This document shows positions 32,021 through 39,950 of a DNA stretch of 64,000 bases, piece after piece. Numbering within the stretch: the stretch's first letter is position 1; every line of letters begins with the position of its first letter. Below the pieces are notes generated by a model. That model saw nothing but the letters and a program-made list of their open reading frames with translations. It did not search any database and was not told the DNA's origin. The DNA comes from Leuconostocaceae bacterium ESL0958. Lineage in GTDB: Bacteria > Bacillota > Bacilli > Lactobacillales > Lactobacillaceae. The position numbers were made by a program, and so were the translations under genes. The stretch spans positions 1 through 64,000 of the forward strand of contig JAQTHT010000001.1 in NCBI GenBank assembly GCA_029433265.1, in the 5' to 3' direction.

Positions 32021-32843
32021 CAACACTCGACGCGTGCTGGTCCTTGGCCGCCCGCCGTGCTCGTTGTCGGGCTAACAGGGAGTCCGTAATGGACTGGTCA
32101 ACCGTGAGGTCGCTGGCAGTTTGGCTATCAGCAGGGCTGTCTGTCTTGGTTGGCAGAGCTTCAGCGTCAGCTTGACTGCTGTTCACTGCTTGTTCACTGT
32201 CTGCTAGGGTTGTGTCAACCCTCGTGCTGGGGGCAGCGGCCGAATCAGGGGCCTGACTGGCTTGGCTAGTGCTGCTAGATGCTGTGGCAGTTGCCCGGTC
32301 GGTCGTCGCCGTTGTGGTTGTTTGGCTAGCTAGTTCGATTTCATCGGCCTGGTTTAAGTAGCGGTCACGGAGGGCGACCTCCTCTGCAGCGGACTGCTGT
32401 GTCACTTGACTGTTTAGATCAGTGAGAATGGTAATTTTGGCCGTGGCTTTTTTACTACTGAAGGAAAAAGAACCTTCTGCGATGGCTGCGGATTGGCTTT
32501 CTAGTTGTTGGGCCAAGAAGCCGGTTTCTAAAGAAAAATCCGGACTTTCTTTCACGGCTAAGCGCTCCTGCACGATGGGACCTGTGAGGGACCACTGTTG
32601 CTGGCCGCTATCTTGATAGAGGATGGTCAAATCACCCCAGGCAGCTTTGGTAAAGAACTGCTGCAGTTCTTCAATGGTCTGTGCTGGAAACTGACGAGCC
32701 AGTTCCTTGCCAGCCCAGTAGGTGATGTTGGCATAGTCGACACCTAGCAAATTATCTAGGAGGCCGTCCCGTAACAAGAGCGGTGCGAAGGCACTTACGG
32801 TGCTTGCTGTTGGTGTGACGGTCTTTTGCTTACTATTTTTCAT
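32010..32843 (-). CDS. yslB: YslB/DUF2507 family protein with long disordered tail
   Basis: The first 145 residues match the YslB (DUF2507) family: LLLRDGLLDNLLGVDYANIT, YWAGKELARQFP, FFTKAAWGDLTI, LTGPIVQERLA and FSLETGFLAQQL. The family has been linked to cell-wall growth control but its mechanism is unclear. The protein (277 aa) has an extra tail of about 125 residues rich in Ser, Thr, Ala, Asp and Gln, ending basic (LLARQRARRAAKDQ); other YslB proteins are about 150 aa. The start at 32843 has AGGA eleven bases upstream; earlier in-frame starts would run into murI. It diverges from murI, a wall gene also near yslB in Bacillus. Confidence 0.85.
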   Translation of the reverse strand: MKNSKQKTVTPTASTVSAFAPLLLRDGLLDNLLGVDYANITYWAGKELARQFPAQTIEELQQFFTKAAWGDLTILYQDSGQQQWSLTGPIVQERLAVKESPDFSLETGFLAQQLESQSAAIAEGSFSFSSKKATAKITILTDLNSQVTQQSAAEEVALRDRYLNQADEIELASQTTTTATTDRATATASSSTSQASQAPDSAAAPSTRVDTTLADSEQAVNSSQADAEALPTKTDSPADSQTASDLTVDQSITDSLLARQRARRAAKDQHASSVERP

Positions 32844-32903
32844 GCAATGAACGTTCCTTTCAAGACTCATTATAACAAAGACAAAAGGAGAGCGGGAAAA
32901 GGG

Positions 32904-32940
32904 TTGCATTCTCTTTTGAGGCCTGCATAATGAACTTATG
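32904..32940 (+). promoter_or_regulatory. murI promoter adjoining the start codon
   Basis: TTGCAT (32904-32909), 16 bases, CATAAT (32926-32931). The expected transcription start falls on the A of the murI ATG (32938), and no Shine-Dalgarno is within range. A TATAAT for yslB lies on the other strand at 32874-32869. Confidence 0.6.
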
Positions 32941-33759
32941 GAAAAAAATACAAGGCCAATTGGCATGCTGGACTCTGGTGTAGGGGGCTTGACGGTGTTA
33001 AAAAGCGCCCTGGCCCAGTTACCGGCTGAAAATTATGTTTACGTGGGCGATACGGCCCACATGCCCTACGGGGAAAAGTCGCCAGAAGCGGTGGTTGATT
33101 ATACACTGGGCATCGGCCACTACTTACTAGACCAGCACCAGATAAAAGCGCTGGTGGTGGCCTGCAATACGGCCTCTGCCTGTGCTTTGCCAGCGCTGCG
33201 GGCCGAATTAGGCATTCCGGTGATTGGCGTGATTGACGCCGGTGTCCGGGCTGCGCTATCTAGCAGTCAAAACCAACAAATTGGCTTGATTGCCACGGCC
33301 GGCACCGTGCAATCCAAGCAATATCAGGATAAATTAGCAGCAGAACAAGCAGCGGTGTTAGCCCAGGCAGAGCCGGATTTTGTGCAACTGGTCGAGCATA
33401 ATCAGTATCAGGACGCTGAGCAGCAGAGTAAAATTCGGGCAGACTTGGCCCCCTTTGTGGGGAGCGGGATTGATACTTTAATTTTGGGTTGTACGCATTT
33501 TCCGCTCTTAGCCCCTTTGATTCAAGCAGCCGTTGGGAACCAGGTGCGCCTAGTTGATCCGGGGGCTGCCACTGTAGCTGAATTGGACCAGACATTGTCG
33601 GTGGCAGGTTTGCACACACAGGCTCAAAAGACTGGCTTCCGACGGTTATATACGACGGGTCCGGTTGCGCCCTTTACCACCATTGCTAAGCAGTGGTTAG
33701 GTCAGCAGGCAGTCGACAGGATTGACCACTTGGACTTAACGGAGGCAGCAGGGGAATGA
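32938..33759 (+). CDS. murI: Glutamate racemase MurI
   Basis: MurI makes D-glutamate for peptidoglycan. The 273-aa protein has RPIGMLDSGVGGLTVLKSAL, GDTAHMPYGEKS and the two catalytic cysteines in VVACNTASA (Cys76) and LGCTHFPLL (about residue 186). No other start fits the family N-terminus: the only in-frame codons upstream before a stop are not usual starts. There is no ribosome site near the ATG; GAGG lies 16 bases away. The mRNA may be leaderless. The XTP pyrophosphatase gene overlaps its stop (ATGA), the same pair as in Bacillus. Confidence 0.95.
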   Translation: MEKNTRPIGMLDSGVGGLTVLKSALAQLPAENYVYVGDTAHMPYGEKSPEAVVDYTLGIGHYLLDQHQIKALVVACNTASACALPALRAELGIPVIGVIDAGVRAALSSSQNQQIGLIATAGTVQSKQYQDKLAAEQAAVLAQAEPDFVQLVEHNQYQDAEQQSKIRADLAPFVGSGIDTLILGCTHFPLLAPLIQAAVGNQVRLVDPGAATVAELDQTLSVAGLHTQAQKTGFRRLYTTGPVAPFTTIAKQWLGQQAVDRIDHLDLTEAAGE

Positions 33760-34373
33760 AAGTATTGATTATCGCCAGTGCGAATGCACATAAAGTAGCT
33801 GAAATGAAAGCGAGCTTGGCCGCCGTCCTACCGGATTACGAAATTTTGAGTTTGGCCGACTTGACCGAGCGGCCCACCATTGTCGAGGACGGTCAGACTT
33901 TCGCAGAAAATGCGCAGATCAAGGCGGCTGCTTTGGCGCAGGCTTATCCTGAAGCCCTCGTGTTAGCTGATGACTCCGGTCTGATGGTGGATGCACTGGA
34001 TGGGGCCCCGGGCGTATATTCAGCCCGCTATGCCGGTGATCACGACGACGATAAAAATAATCAAAAATTATTAGCAGAGCTAGCCAAGCAACCGGACTGC
34101 GACCGGCGGGCCCACTTTGTGACGGTCCTCGTGCTAACCCAGGCGGGCCGGCAACCTTTGCAAGTAACAGGGCAGGTCACTGGCACCATTACAGAGCTAG
34201 CAGTTGGGGAGCAGCGCTTTGGCTATGACCCCCTCTTTTATTTGCCAGAGCAGGGAAAGACTTTTGCCCAGATGACGGCGACTGAGAAAAATCAATTCTC
34301 ACACCGTGGACGGGCGCTAGTCGCGCTGGCAGCGGCTTTACCAGATTGGCTGGCGCAAGGACAGGCAGAATAG
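33756..34373 (+). CDS. rdgB: XTP/dITP pyrophosphatase (RdgB/HAM1 family)
   Basis: It hydrolyses deaminated purine nucleotides (XTP, ITP, dITP) so that they are not built into DNA or RNA. The 205-aa protein begins MKVLIIASANAHKVAEMKAS (the nucleotide-binding SxNxxK motif) and has VLADDSGLMVDALDGAPGVY with SARYAG, and GYDPLFYLPEQGKTFAQM near the C-terminus, all core family motifs. It overlaps the murI stop by four bases. AGGGG precedes the ATG. Confidence 0.95.
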   Translation: MKVLIIASANAHKVAEMKASLAAVLPDYEILSLADLTERPTIVEDGQTFAENAQIKAAALAQAYPEALVLADDSGLMVDALDGAPGVYSARYAGDHDDDKNNQKLLAELAKQPDCDRRAHFVTVLVLTQAGRQPLQVTGQVTGTITELAVGEQRFGYDPLFYLPEQGKTFAQMTATEKNQFSHRGRALVALAAALPDWLAQGQAE

Positions 34374-34385
34374 GAATCGCTAGAT

Positions 34386-35450
34386 ATGGATGAGCAGCAA
34401 ACACAATTTAATTCTTGGTTTGAAGGTCAAAATGAAACGGATGACTTACTGCGTGACGCTGCCGCCAATCAGCAGGAGCAAGCAGACGAACGGTCGTTGC
34501 GGCCCCGGTATTTGCGGGAATATATCGGCCAACCTGCCCTGAAGGAAGAATTGGCCGTCTACCTCCAAGCCGCCCAAATGCGCAGTGAGGCCTTGGACCA
34601 TGTTTTACTTTTTGGACCGCCTGGTCTCGGAAAGACGACTCTGGCCATGATTATCGCTAACGAATTGGGCGTTCATCTCAAGACGGCTTCTGGGCCGGCA
34701 ATCGAAAAAGGGGGCGACTTGGTGGCGCTTTTAAATGGATTAGAGCCAGGAGATGTCTTATTCATTGATGAAATCCACCGCTTGCCCACGAACGTGGAAG
34801 AGATGCTCTATTCCGCCATGGAAGACTACTTTGTCGACATCATGGTTGGCCAGGGACCCACGGCTCGGGCTGTGCACTTTCCGCTGCCACCCTTTACCCT
34901 GGTGGGAGCGACGACCCGGCCGGGGATGCTTTCTAAACCGCTCCGGGATCGCTTTGGCATCATGAACGCCTTGGCCTATTATCGGACAGCGGATTTGGCA
35001 GAGATTGTCCAGCGCACGGCTGATATCTTTGAAGCACCGATCACAACCGAGGGGGCCCTTGCCGTAGCTTCCCGGTCAAGGGGAACGCCCCGGGTGGCCA
35101 ACCGGCTGTTAAAAAGGGTGCGTGACTTTGCCCAAGTGGCGGGTCAGGAAAGCATTGAGCCGGAGTTGGTCAACCAAGCCCTCGATAAGCTACGGGTAGA
35201 CCAACGGGGCTTGGATGACACGGACCATAAACTACTAACGGCAATGATGGACTTCTACCAAGGGGGCCCGGTTGGCTTAGCCACCATCGCTGCCAATATT
35301 GGCGAAGAGACTGATACGGTGGCCGCTTTGATTGAACCCTATCTATTACAAATTGGTTTTTTGAAGCGGACCCCGCGGGGCCGGGTGTTGACAGCGGCTG
35401 CCTATGCCCATCTGGGGCGACCCGTTCCTGAAGACTTAGAAAAGAAATAG
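34386..35450 (+). CDS. ruvB: Holliday junction branch migration helicase RuvB
   Basis: RuvB is the hexameric motor of the RuvAB complex that moves Holliday junctions. The 354-aa protein has a charged N-terminus, then [20 protein letters not shown], Walker [13 protein letters not shown], Walker [11 protein letters not shown], sensor 1 [20 protein letters not shown], and the winged-helix end [20 protein letters not shown]. Full length. ruvA is not next to it here, unlike in many bacteria. queA follows after 12 bases, so ruvB-queA (with murI-rdgB before) may be one operon. Confidence 0.97.
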   Translation: MDEQQTQFNSWFEGQNETDDLLRDAAANQQEQADERSLRPRYLREYIGQPALKEELAVYLQAAQMRSEALDHVLLFGPPGLGKTTLAMIIANELGVHLKTASGPAIEKGGDLVALLNGLEPGDVLFIDEIHRLPTNVEEMLYSAMEDYFVDIMVGQGPTARAVHFPLPPFTLVGATTRPGMLSKPLRDRFGIMNALAYYRTADLAEIVQRTADIFEAPITTEGALAVASRSRGTPRVANRLLKRVRDFAQVAGQESIEPELVNQALDKLRVDQRGLDDTDHKLLTAMMDFYQGGPVGLATIAANIGEETDTVAALIEPYLLQIGFLKRTPRGRVLTAAAYAHLGRPVPEDLEKK

Positions 35451-35462
35451 AAAAGAAGTGCT

Positions 35463-36527
35463 ATGACTGAAGAAGAAAAAACCTATCAACTGTCTGATTT
35501 TGACTATGATTTGCCAGCTGAACTGATTGCCCAAACACCATTAGTAGAGCGGGACCAATCCCGTCTCTTGGTGTTAAATGCCAGTACAGGGGCCTATCAG
35601 GACCGGCATTTTTATGATGTCTTAGATTATTTGAATCCAGGGGATGCCCTGGTCATGAATAACTCCCGCGTCCTGCCGGCCCGTTTGCATGGTATCCGAC
35701 CAACGACCGGTGGCCATGCAGAAGTGCTTCTGTTACGGCAGGATCACGGTGATGTTTGGGAGACCCTGGTCAAGCCAGCCAAAAAGTCGCCCGTTGGGTC
35801 AACCATTGTCTTTGGAACGGATCCAGACGAACCCGTTATGGTGGGCACTGTGGTCAAGGAATTGGACCATGGCGGCCGCTATATTGAATTTTTCTACGAT
35901 GGAATTTTCATGGAACGTTTAAATGAACTCGGGGAGATGCCACTGCCGCCTTACATTAAGGAGAAGTTGGCTGACCAGGAGCGTTATCAGACGGTTTATT
36001 CGAAGGTGGATGGTTCTGCTGCGGCGCCAACGGCTGGCTTGCATTGGACACCAGAGCTCTTACAAAAGGTGCAGGACAAAGGTGTACACTTAGTGGAATT
36101 GACCCTGCACGTTGGCTTGGGGACCTTCCGGCCGGTGGAAGAGGAAAACATTGAGGACCACCAGATGCACTCGGAATTTTATCAGCTGAGTGCGGCAGCA
36201 GCTGAGCAGTTGAACCAAACCAAGGCTGCCGGTGGTAAAATTGTGGCCACGGGGACGACGTCCATTCGTACTTTGGAAACCATTGGGACCAAGTTTAACG
36301 GACAGATTCAGGCTGACTCCGGCTGGACGGACATTTTTATTAAACCGGGTTATCACTGGCAGGTGGTGGACGCCTTTATTACTAACTTCCACTTACCGAA
36401 GTCAACGCTGGTCATGTTAGTGGCCGCCTTTACTGGTCGCGAACATATTTTGTCGGCTTATCAGCACGCCGTCAAAACTGGTTACCGTTTCTTCTCCTTC
36501 GGGGATGCGATGTTTATTCACCGGTAA
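35463..36527 (+). CDS. queA: tRNA ribosyltransferase-isomerase QueA
   Basis: QueA transfers a modified ribosyl from S-adenosylmethionine to 7-aminomethyl-7-deazaguanine at tRNA position 34, giving epoxyqueuosine. The 354-aa protein has [16 protein letters not shown] at the N-terminus, [47 protein letters not shown] and [15 protein letters not shown], and the C-terminal [20 protein letters not shown]. All are family hallmarks. The ribosome site is modest (AGAAG). Coupled in position to ruvB, as in many Lactobacillales. Confidence 0.97.
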   Translation: MTEEEKTYQLSDFDYDLPAELIAQTPLVERDQSRLLVLNASTGAYQDRHFYDVLDYLNPGDALVMNNSRVLPARLHGIRPTTGGHAEVLLLRQDHGDVWETLVKPAKKSPVGSTIVFGTDPDEPVMVGTVVKELDHGGRYIEFFYDGIFMERLNELGEMPLPPYIKEKLADQERYQTVYSKVDGSAAAPTAGLHWTPELLQKVQDKGVHLVELTLHVGLGTFRPVEEENIEDHQMHSEFYQLSAAAAEQLNQTKAAGGKIVATGTTSIRTLETIGTKFNGQIQADSGWTDIFIKPGYHWQVVDAFITNFHLPKSTLVMLVAAFTGREHILSAYQHAVKTGYRFFSFGDAMFIHR

Positions 36528-36535
36528 ACCATCTT

Positions 36536-36566
36536 TGCTGGGCCATTCGGCCCAGCTTTTTTATTG
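36536..36566 (+). terminator. ruvB-queA terminator
   Basis: GCTGGGCC, ATTC loop, GGCCCAGC, then TTTTTTATT. Confidence 0.9.
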
Positions 36567-36579
36567 TCTGAAAACAACG

Positions 36580-36598
36580 TGGTACAATATGGACTATG
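36580..36598 (+). promoter_or_regulatory. Extended -10 adjoining the tsaE start codon
   Basis: TGGTACAAT (36580-36588) is an extended -10 and ends seven bases before the ATG at 36596, so the transcript would begin at or next to the start codon. A poor -35 (TTATTG 36561-36566, 16 bases) lies in the terminator tail of queA. Confidence 0.55.
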
Positions 36599-37048
36599 AA
36601 AACTTTCGTTGCCAATTCAACAGCTGACACAGCCAAGCTTGCTGCTCAAGTAGCCGCCTTGGCCCAACCTGGCCTCGTCATCGCCTTGGTGGGTGATTTA
36701 GGGGCTGGTAAGACGACCTTCACCAAAGCTTTTGCGGCTGCGCTGGGGGTGTCCGATCGGGTGAAAAGTCCGACTTTCAACATTTTGAATACCTACGAGA
36801 CGGGCCGCCTGCCGCTCTACCATTTTGATGCTTACCGTTTAGAAGAAACGGGTGCAGAAGAGCAGGGCTTTGAAGATTATTTGGGGACAGATGGCGTTGC
36901 CCTGGTGGAATGGCCGCAGTTTATGGCAGCGTTGCTGCCGGCGAGCCAGCTTACTATCGACTTTAGCAGGGGACAGGCAGATAATGAACGGGTGCTGACC
37001 GTGACAGGATTCGGTGAGGCAGCAGCAATTGAGGAGCAATTACGATGA
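36596..37048 (+). CDS. tsaE: tRNA threonylcarbamoyladenosine biosynthesis ATPase TsaE
   Basis: TsaE is the small ATPase that helps TsaB-TsaD make t6A37 in tRNAs for ANN codons. The 150-aa protein has Walker A VGDLGAGKTTFTKAFAAALG, then VKSPTFNILNTYE and LPLYHFDAYRLEETGAEEQG, with VALVEWP near the C-terminus; all are typical. The start ATG has no good ribosome site (GGA two bases away) and lies seven bases after an extended -10. The GNAT gene overlaps its stop by four bases. Confidence 0.94.
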   Translation: MKTFVANSTADTAKLAAQVAALAQPGLVIALVGDLGAGKTTFTKAFAAALGVSDRVKSPTFNILNTYETGRLPLYHFDAYRLEETGAEEQGFEDYLGTDGVALVEWPQFMAALLPASQLTIDFSRGQADNERVLTVTGFGEAAAIEEQLR

Positions 37049-37590
37049 CAGCAGTGCAAGCTTATGAATACTGGTTGGCGCCATTAGATTTACAGCAGGC
37101 TGCCATGGTCGAAAATTTATTGACCGCCCTCGGTCAGGAAACCGACACTTTTGCCGTTGATGCAGCTCGGGACCATAGCACTGCTTTGTCCTTTCCAAAG
37201 GATGGTCCTTACTTTCAAGATGATGTGGTTCCGGCTGCTGAATGGCCTGAAAAAACGTGGTTGATTTGGGCACAGGCGGCGCCGAATGCAACGGGGGCAG
37301 CTGCTTTTCCCGTTGGCATTGCTTCCCTTGCGGGCGCCGAAGTGGGCATTGCTATTTTGCAGGCCCACCAAAATCAGGGGCTGGGTCGGCTAGCACTGAC
37401 CGCCTTGATTGATTGGGCAAAGGAAGTCGGCTATCAAAAATTATGGTTGGATGTTGATCAAGACAATGCACCGGCCCGCCATCTCTATGACCGGCTTGGT
37501 TTTGTCAAGCAGGCCATTGATTTGCCAGCAGTGACCCTTCCATCAGGCCGACAGTGCCAGCTAGAAAGAAGGGAGCGTGCATTGCGATGA
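37045..37590 (+). CDS. GNAT family N-acetyltransferase
   Basis: The 181-aa protein belongs to the GNAT superfamily, which moves the acetyl group of acetyl-CoA to an amine. The CoA-binding motif A region reads VGIAILQAHQNQGLGRLALT (Q-x-x-G-x-G/A type), followed by WLDVDQDNAPARHLYDRLGF, a common motif B. It lies between tsaE and an exonuclease gene, overlapping both by four bases (ATGA). In other genomes RimI, which acetylates ribosomal protein S18, often neighbours tsaE/tsaB, but this protein is longer at the N-terminus and the target is uncertain. GAGGAGC precedes the ATG. Confidence 0.85.
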   Translation: MTAVQAYEYWLAPLDLQQAAMVENLLTALGQETDTFAVDAARDHSTALSFPKDGPYFQDDVVPAAEWPEKTWLIWAQAAPNATGAAAFPVGIASLAGAEVGIAILQAHQNQGLGRLALTALIDWAKEVGYQKLWLDVDQDNAPARHLYDRLGFVKQAIDLPAVTLPSGRQCQLERRERALR

Positions 37591-38120
37591 ACTTTGTGGC
37601 CATTGATTTTGAAACAGCCAGCAATGTCCGCCATTCGGCGGTTTCCCTCGCCTTAGTGGTCGTCCGGGACAATGCCATTGTGGACCAGTTTTATTCGCTC
37701 TTGCAGCCGAACGTGCCCTTCTCGCCACGGAATTCTCAAATCCACGGCATTTATCCAGAAGATGTGGTGGATGCACCAACCTTTGCCGAAATTTGGCCCA
37801 CTATCGCAGCACTTTTCACGGAAGATAAGTTAGTCGTGGCCCATAACGCCAACTTTGATGCCAGCGTACTGCGGGCCTGTTTGGACCAGGCCGGCTTACC
37901 GGAAGCCCACTATCAATTGTTGGATACGGTTCAGACCTCCCGCCGTCTGTTGCCGCAATTACCGAATCACAAGCTCAACACTGTTTCGGCCGCACTGGCA
38001 ATTGATTTGGCCCACCATCACAATGCGTTGGCCGATGCAATTGCCTGTGCAGAAATTCTGATTCGAGAGCAGCAACTGTTCGGTGATGATATGTTAAAGG
38101 AATATGTACGCCACCGCTGA
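37587..38120 (+). CDS. DEDDh 3'-5' exonuclease (DnaQ-like)
   Basis: The 177-aa protein has the three exonuclease motifs: Exo I VAIDFETASN (D, E), Exo II VAHNANFDASVLRACL (D), and Exo III HHNALADAIACAEILI with the H-x-x-x-x-D pattern of the DEDDh class. It is a stand-alone proofreading-type domain, similar to many single-domain proteins annotated as DNA polymerase III epsilon; whether it serves replication, repair or RNA turnover is not clear. The ATG at 37587 overlaps the GNAT stop. A start at 37554 would overlap it further and lacks support. Last gene of the tsaE operon. Confidence 0.9.
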   Translation: MNFVAIDFETASNVRHSAVSLALVVVRDNAIVDQFYSLLQPNVPFSPRNSQIHGIYPEDVVDAPTFAEIWPTIAALFTEDKLVVAHNANFDASVLRACLDQAGLPEAHYQLLDTVQTSRRLLPQLPNHKLNTVSAALAIDLAHHHNALADAIACAEILIREQQLFGDDMLKEYVRHR

Positions 38121-38130
38121 GCTGATAGTA

Positions 38131-38170
38131 GTAAAAAATCCTTCGTTCATTAGAACGAAGGATTTTTTGC
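38131..38170. terminator. Bidirectional terminator
   Basis: AAAAAATCCTTCGTTC, ATTA loop, GAACGAAGGATTTTTT: a 16-bp stem with A- and T-runs, between the exonuclease gene (+) and exoA (-). Confidence 0.9.
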
Positions 38171-38995
38171 TTAGACGGTCAGATCGATTTCACAGCGCAG
38201 TGGGGCGTGATCTTGGCGAGCGCCCGTATCAACGACCTCAACGGATTGGACTTGGTCGGCAATTCGATTGGAGACGAGATAATAGTCAATCCGCCAACCG
38301 GAATTGTTGATTTTAGAGGTTTTAGACCGCTGGGCCCACCAACTATAGAGGCCGGGCTGATCGGGATGCAGGCGGCGGAGTGTGTCCGTGAAGCCAGCCG
38401 CAAGCAACTGACTAAAGTGGGTCCGTTCTTCATCAGTAAAGCCGGCAGAGTGGTGGTTTTGTGCCGGGTGTTTCAAATCAATTTCTTCGTGGGCAACGTT
38501 GAAGTCCCCGGAGAAGATGACGGGCTTTTTTTCATCTAGGGCAGCGATGTAAGCCCGGTAGGCGTCATCCCAAGCTTCCCGATCGGTGAGCCGGTCTAAG
38601 TCTGAGCCGGCGTTCGGGGTATAGACCGTTGAAACATAATAGTTTTCGTATTCTGCCGTGACAATTCGGCCCTCCTGGTCCATTTCGCCCGGAGCGCCAA
38701 TGGCGGGGTAGTCCACGGACAGTGGTTCTGTTTTGGTAATGAGCATGGTGCCGGCATAGGACTTGCGGGCAGTGGATGAGTTACTATAAAAATGATAACC
38801 GGGGAACAGTGCTGCTAATGTTTCCTGGTGCTTTTTGGTCATGCCTGTTTCGCGCAACTTGGTTTCCTGAATGGCAAAGACATCGGGTTTTGCTGCGGCA
38901 ATCTTTTCTAAGACTTGCCAGGTCATCTCCCCGCGGGCGGATTTGTGTTCGACGGCGGCATTGAGGGAATCAATATTCCAAGAAATAAAATTCAT
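38171..38995 (-). CDS. exoA: Exodeoxyribonuclease III (AP endonuclease) ExoA
   Basis: It cuts DNA at abasic sites for base excision repair. The 274-aa protein has the exonuclease III motifs MNFISWNIDSLNAAVEHK, VFAIQETKLRE (metal-binding Glu), YVSTVYTPNAGSDLDRL, FSGDFNVAHEEIDLKHP and the end motif RQDHAPLRCEIDL with catalytic DH. YSWWAQR and GWRIDYYLVS are also conserved. An AAAGGAT site lies eight bases before the ATG. It follows nnrD by 11 bases on the same strand. Confidence 0.96.
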   Translation of the reverse strand: MNFISWNIDSLNAAVEHKSARGEMTWQVLEKIAAAKPDVFAIQETKLRETGMTKKHQETLAALFPGYHFYSNSSTARKSYAGTMLITKTEPLSVDYPAIGAPGEMDQEGRIVTAEYENYYVSTVYTPNAGSDLDRLTDREAWDDAYRAYIAALDEKKPVIFSGDFNVAHEEIDLKHPAQNHHSAGFTDEERTHFSQLLAAGFTDTLRRLHPDQPGLYSWWAQRSKTSKINNSGWRIDYYLVSNRIADQVQSVEVVDTGARQDHAPLRCEIDLTV

Positions 38996-39006
38996 AGCAA
39001 TATCCT

Positions 39007-39840
39007 TTACTGAGTGTTTTGTTGGTTAGCTGCCGCCTGCATGAAGGCCGGAATGGCCTGGGCGATGGCGGAAGGAAGCGTGACGTATGCCTGCGCTGCT
39101 AATTGACTGGCAATGGCCGAGTGACTGTAGACGGCCGCTAGGACGGCCTCGTTCAGTGGTTGGAATTGTGCTGTAAAACCAGCAATCATCCCGGCTAAGG
39201 TATCACCCATGCCACCGGTCGCTTGGTAGGGGCCGCCAACCGTGAGTTCATAGACCTCATCCGCTAAGTATACCTGGGTATGGTTGGATTTCAAAACCAA
39301 GCGACTGTCGGCTGGAAGCGCTTGAAGGGCGGTGCGATTGCGCGCTTGGTCGCCTTGTTGGGCAATGGTAATCCCGGACAAGCGTTCCCATTCCTTTTGA
39401 TGCGGGGTCAAAATTAGTTGACCAGCTGGGTAGGGGGCTTGGTCGGCAGCAATCATGGTTAAAGCGGAACCATCTAAAATGACCGTTTGCGTTGGCCGGG
39501 TCGCTGCGAGCACGCGATTTAAAATGCCCACCTGCTGTCCTAAGCCCGAACCAACTAGGACCACGTCGGCACTGTTCAGGTAGGGGCTTAAGTCGTCTTG
39601 GTAATCAACAACCATGGCCTCTGGGAGGCGGGCGTGAAGGGCTGTTTTGTTCACGGGATTGGTAGCGACGGTTACCAGGCCGGCGCCAGCATAGACGGCG
39701 CCTTGCGCATTTAAGATGGCAGCGCCACCTAGATTTTCATCACCGGCCACGATGAGCACCCGACCGTAGGAACCTTTATGGCTATTAGATTGTCGGGGCT
39801 GAATCACCCGGTTGGCAATGCTTTGGTCTAATGGCAACAT
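39007..39840 (-). CDS. nnrD: ADP-dependent NAD(P)H-hydrate dehydratase NnrD
   Basis: It repairs the S-form of hydrated NADH or NADPH with ADP. The 277-aa protein has the ribokinase-like fold with HKGSYGRVLIVAGDENLGGA near the N-terminus, NPVNKTALHARLPEAMV, LILTPHQKEWERLSG and the catalytic GGPYQATGGMGDTLAGMIAG with Asp. It lacks the epimerase (NnrE) domain, which must be encoded elsewhere. The ATG at 39840 has AAGGA eight bases upstream; a start at 39882 would add 14 residues with no ribosome site. First of two genes with exoA. Confidence 0.93.
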   Translation of the reverse strand: MLPLDQSIANRVIQPRQSNSHKGSYGRVLIVAGDENLGGAAILNAQGAVYAGAGLVTVATNPVNKTALHARLPEAMVVDYQDDLSPYLNSADVVLVGSGLGQQVGILNRVLAATRPTQTVILDGSALTMIAADQAPYPAGQLILTPHQKEWERLSGITIAQQGDQARNRTALQALPADSRLVLKSNHTQVYLADEVYELTVGGPYQATGGMGDTLAGMIAGFTAQFQPLNEAVLAAVYSHSAIASQLAAQAYVTLPSAIAQAIPAFMQAAANQQNTQ

Positions 39841-39875
39841 GGAAAAATCCTTTCTTTTCTCACTTACTGTACTAG

Positions 39876-39905
39876 TCGACATTTTACGCTAACCTGGCGT
39901 ATAAT
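39876..39905 (+). promoter_or_regulatory. pepV promoter
   Basis: TCGACA (39876-39881), 18 bases, TATAAT (39900-39905), leading to the ATG at 39951. Confidence 0.6.
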
Positions 39906-39950
39906 AAAAATAGTTTTATTAGAAAATTATGAAAAAGCGAGGGCGATAGC

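Noticed and set aside
32844-32966. A longer yslB start that would overlap murI
   Set aside because: The extra 41 residues are unlike the family, cross the murI promoter and have no ribosome site.
38137-38164. CGTTC-N4-GAACG, reminiscent of an SOS box
   Set aside because: The half-sites are inverted compared with CGAAC-N4-GTTCG, and the sequence is the centre of a bidirectional terminator.
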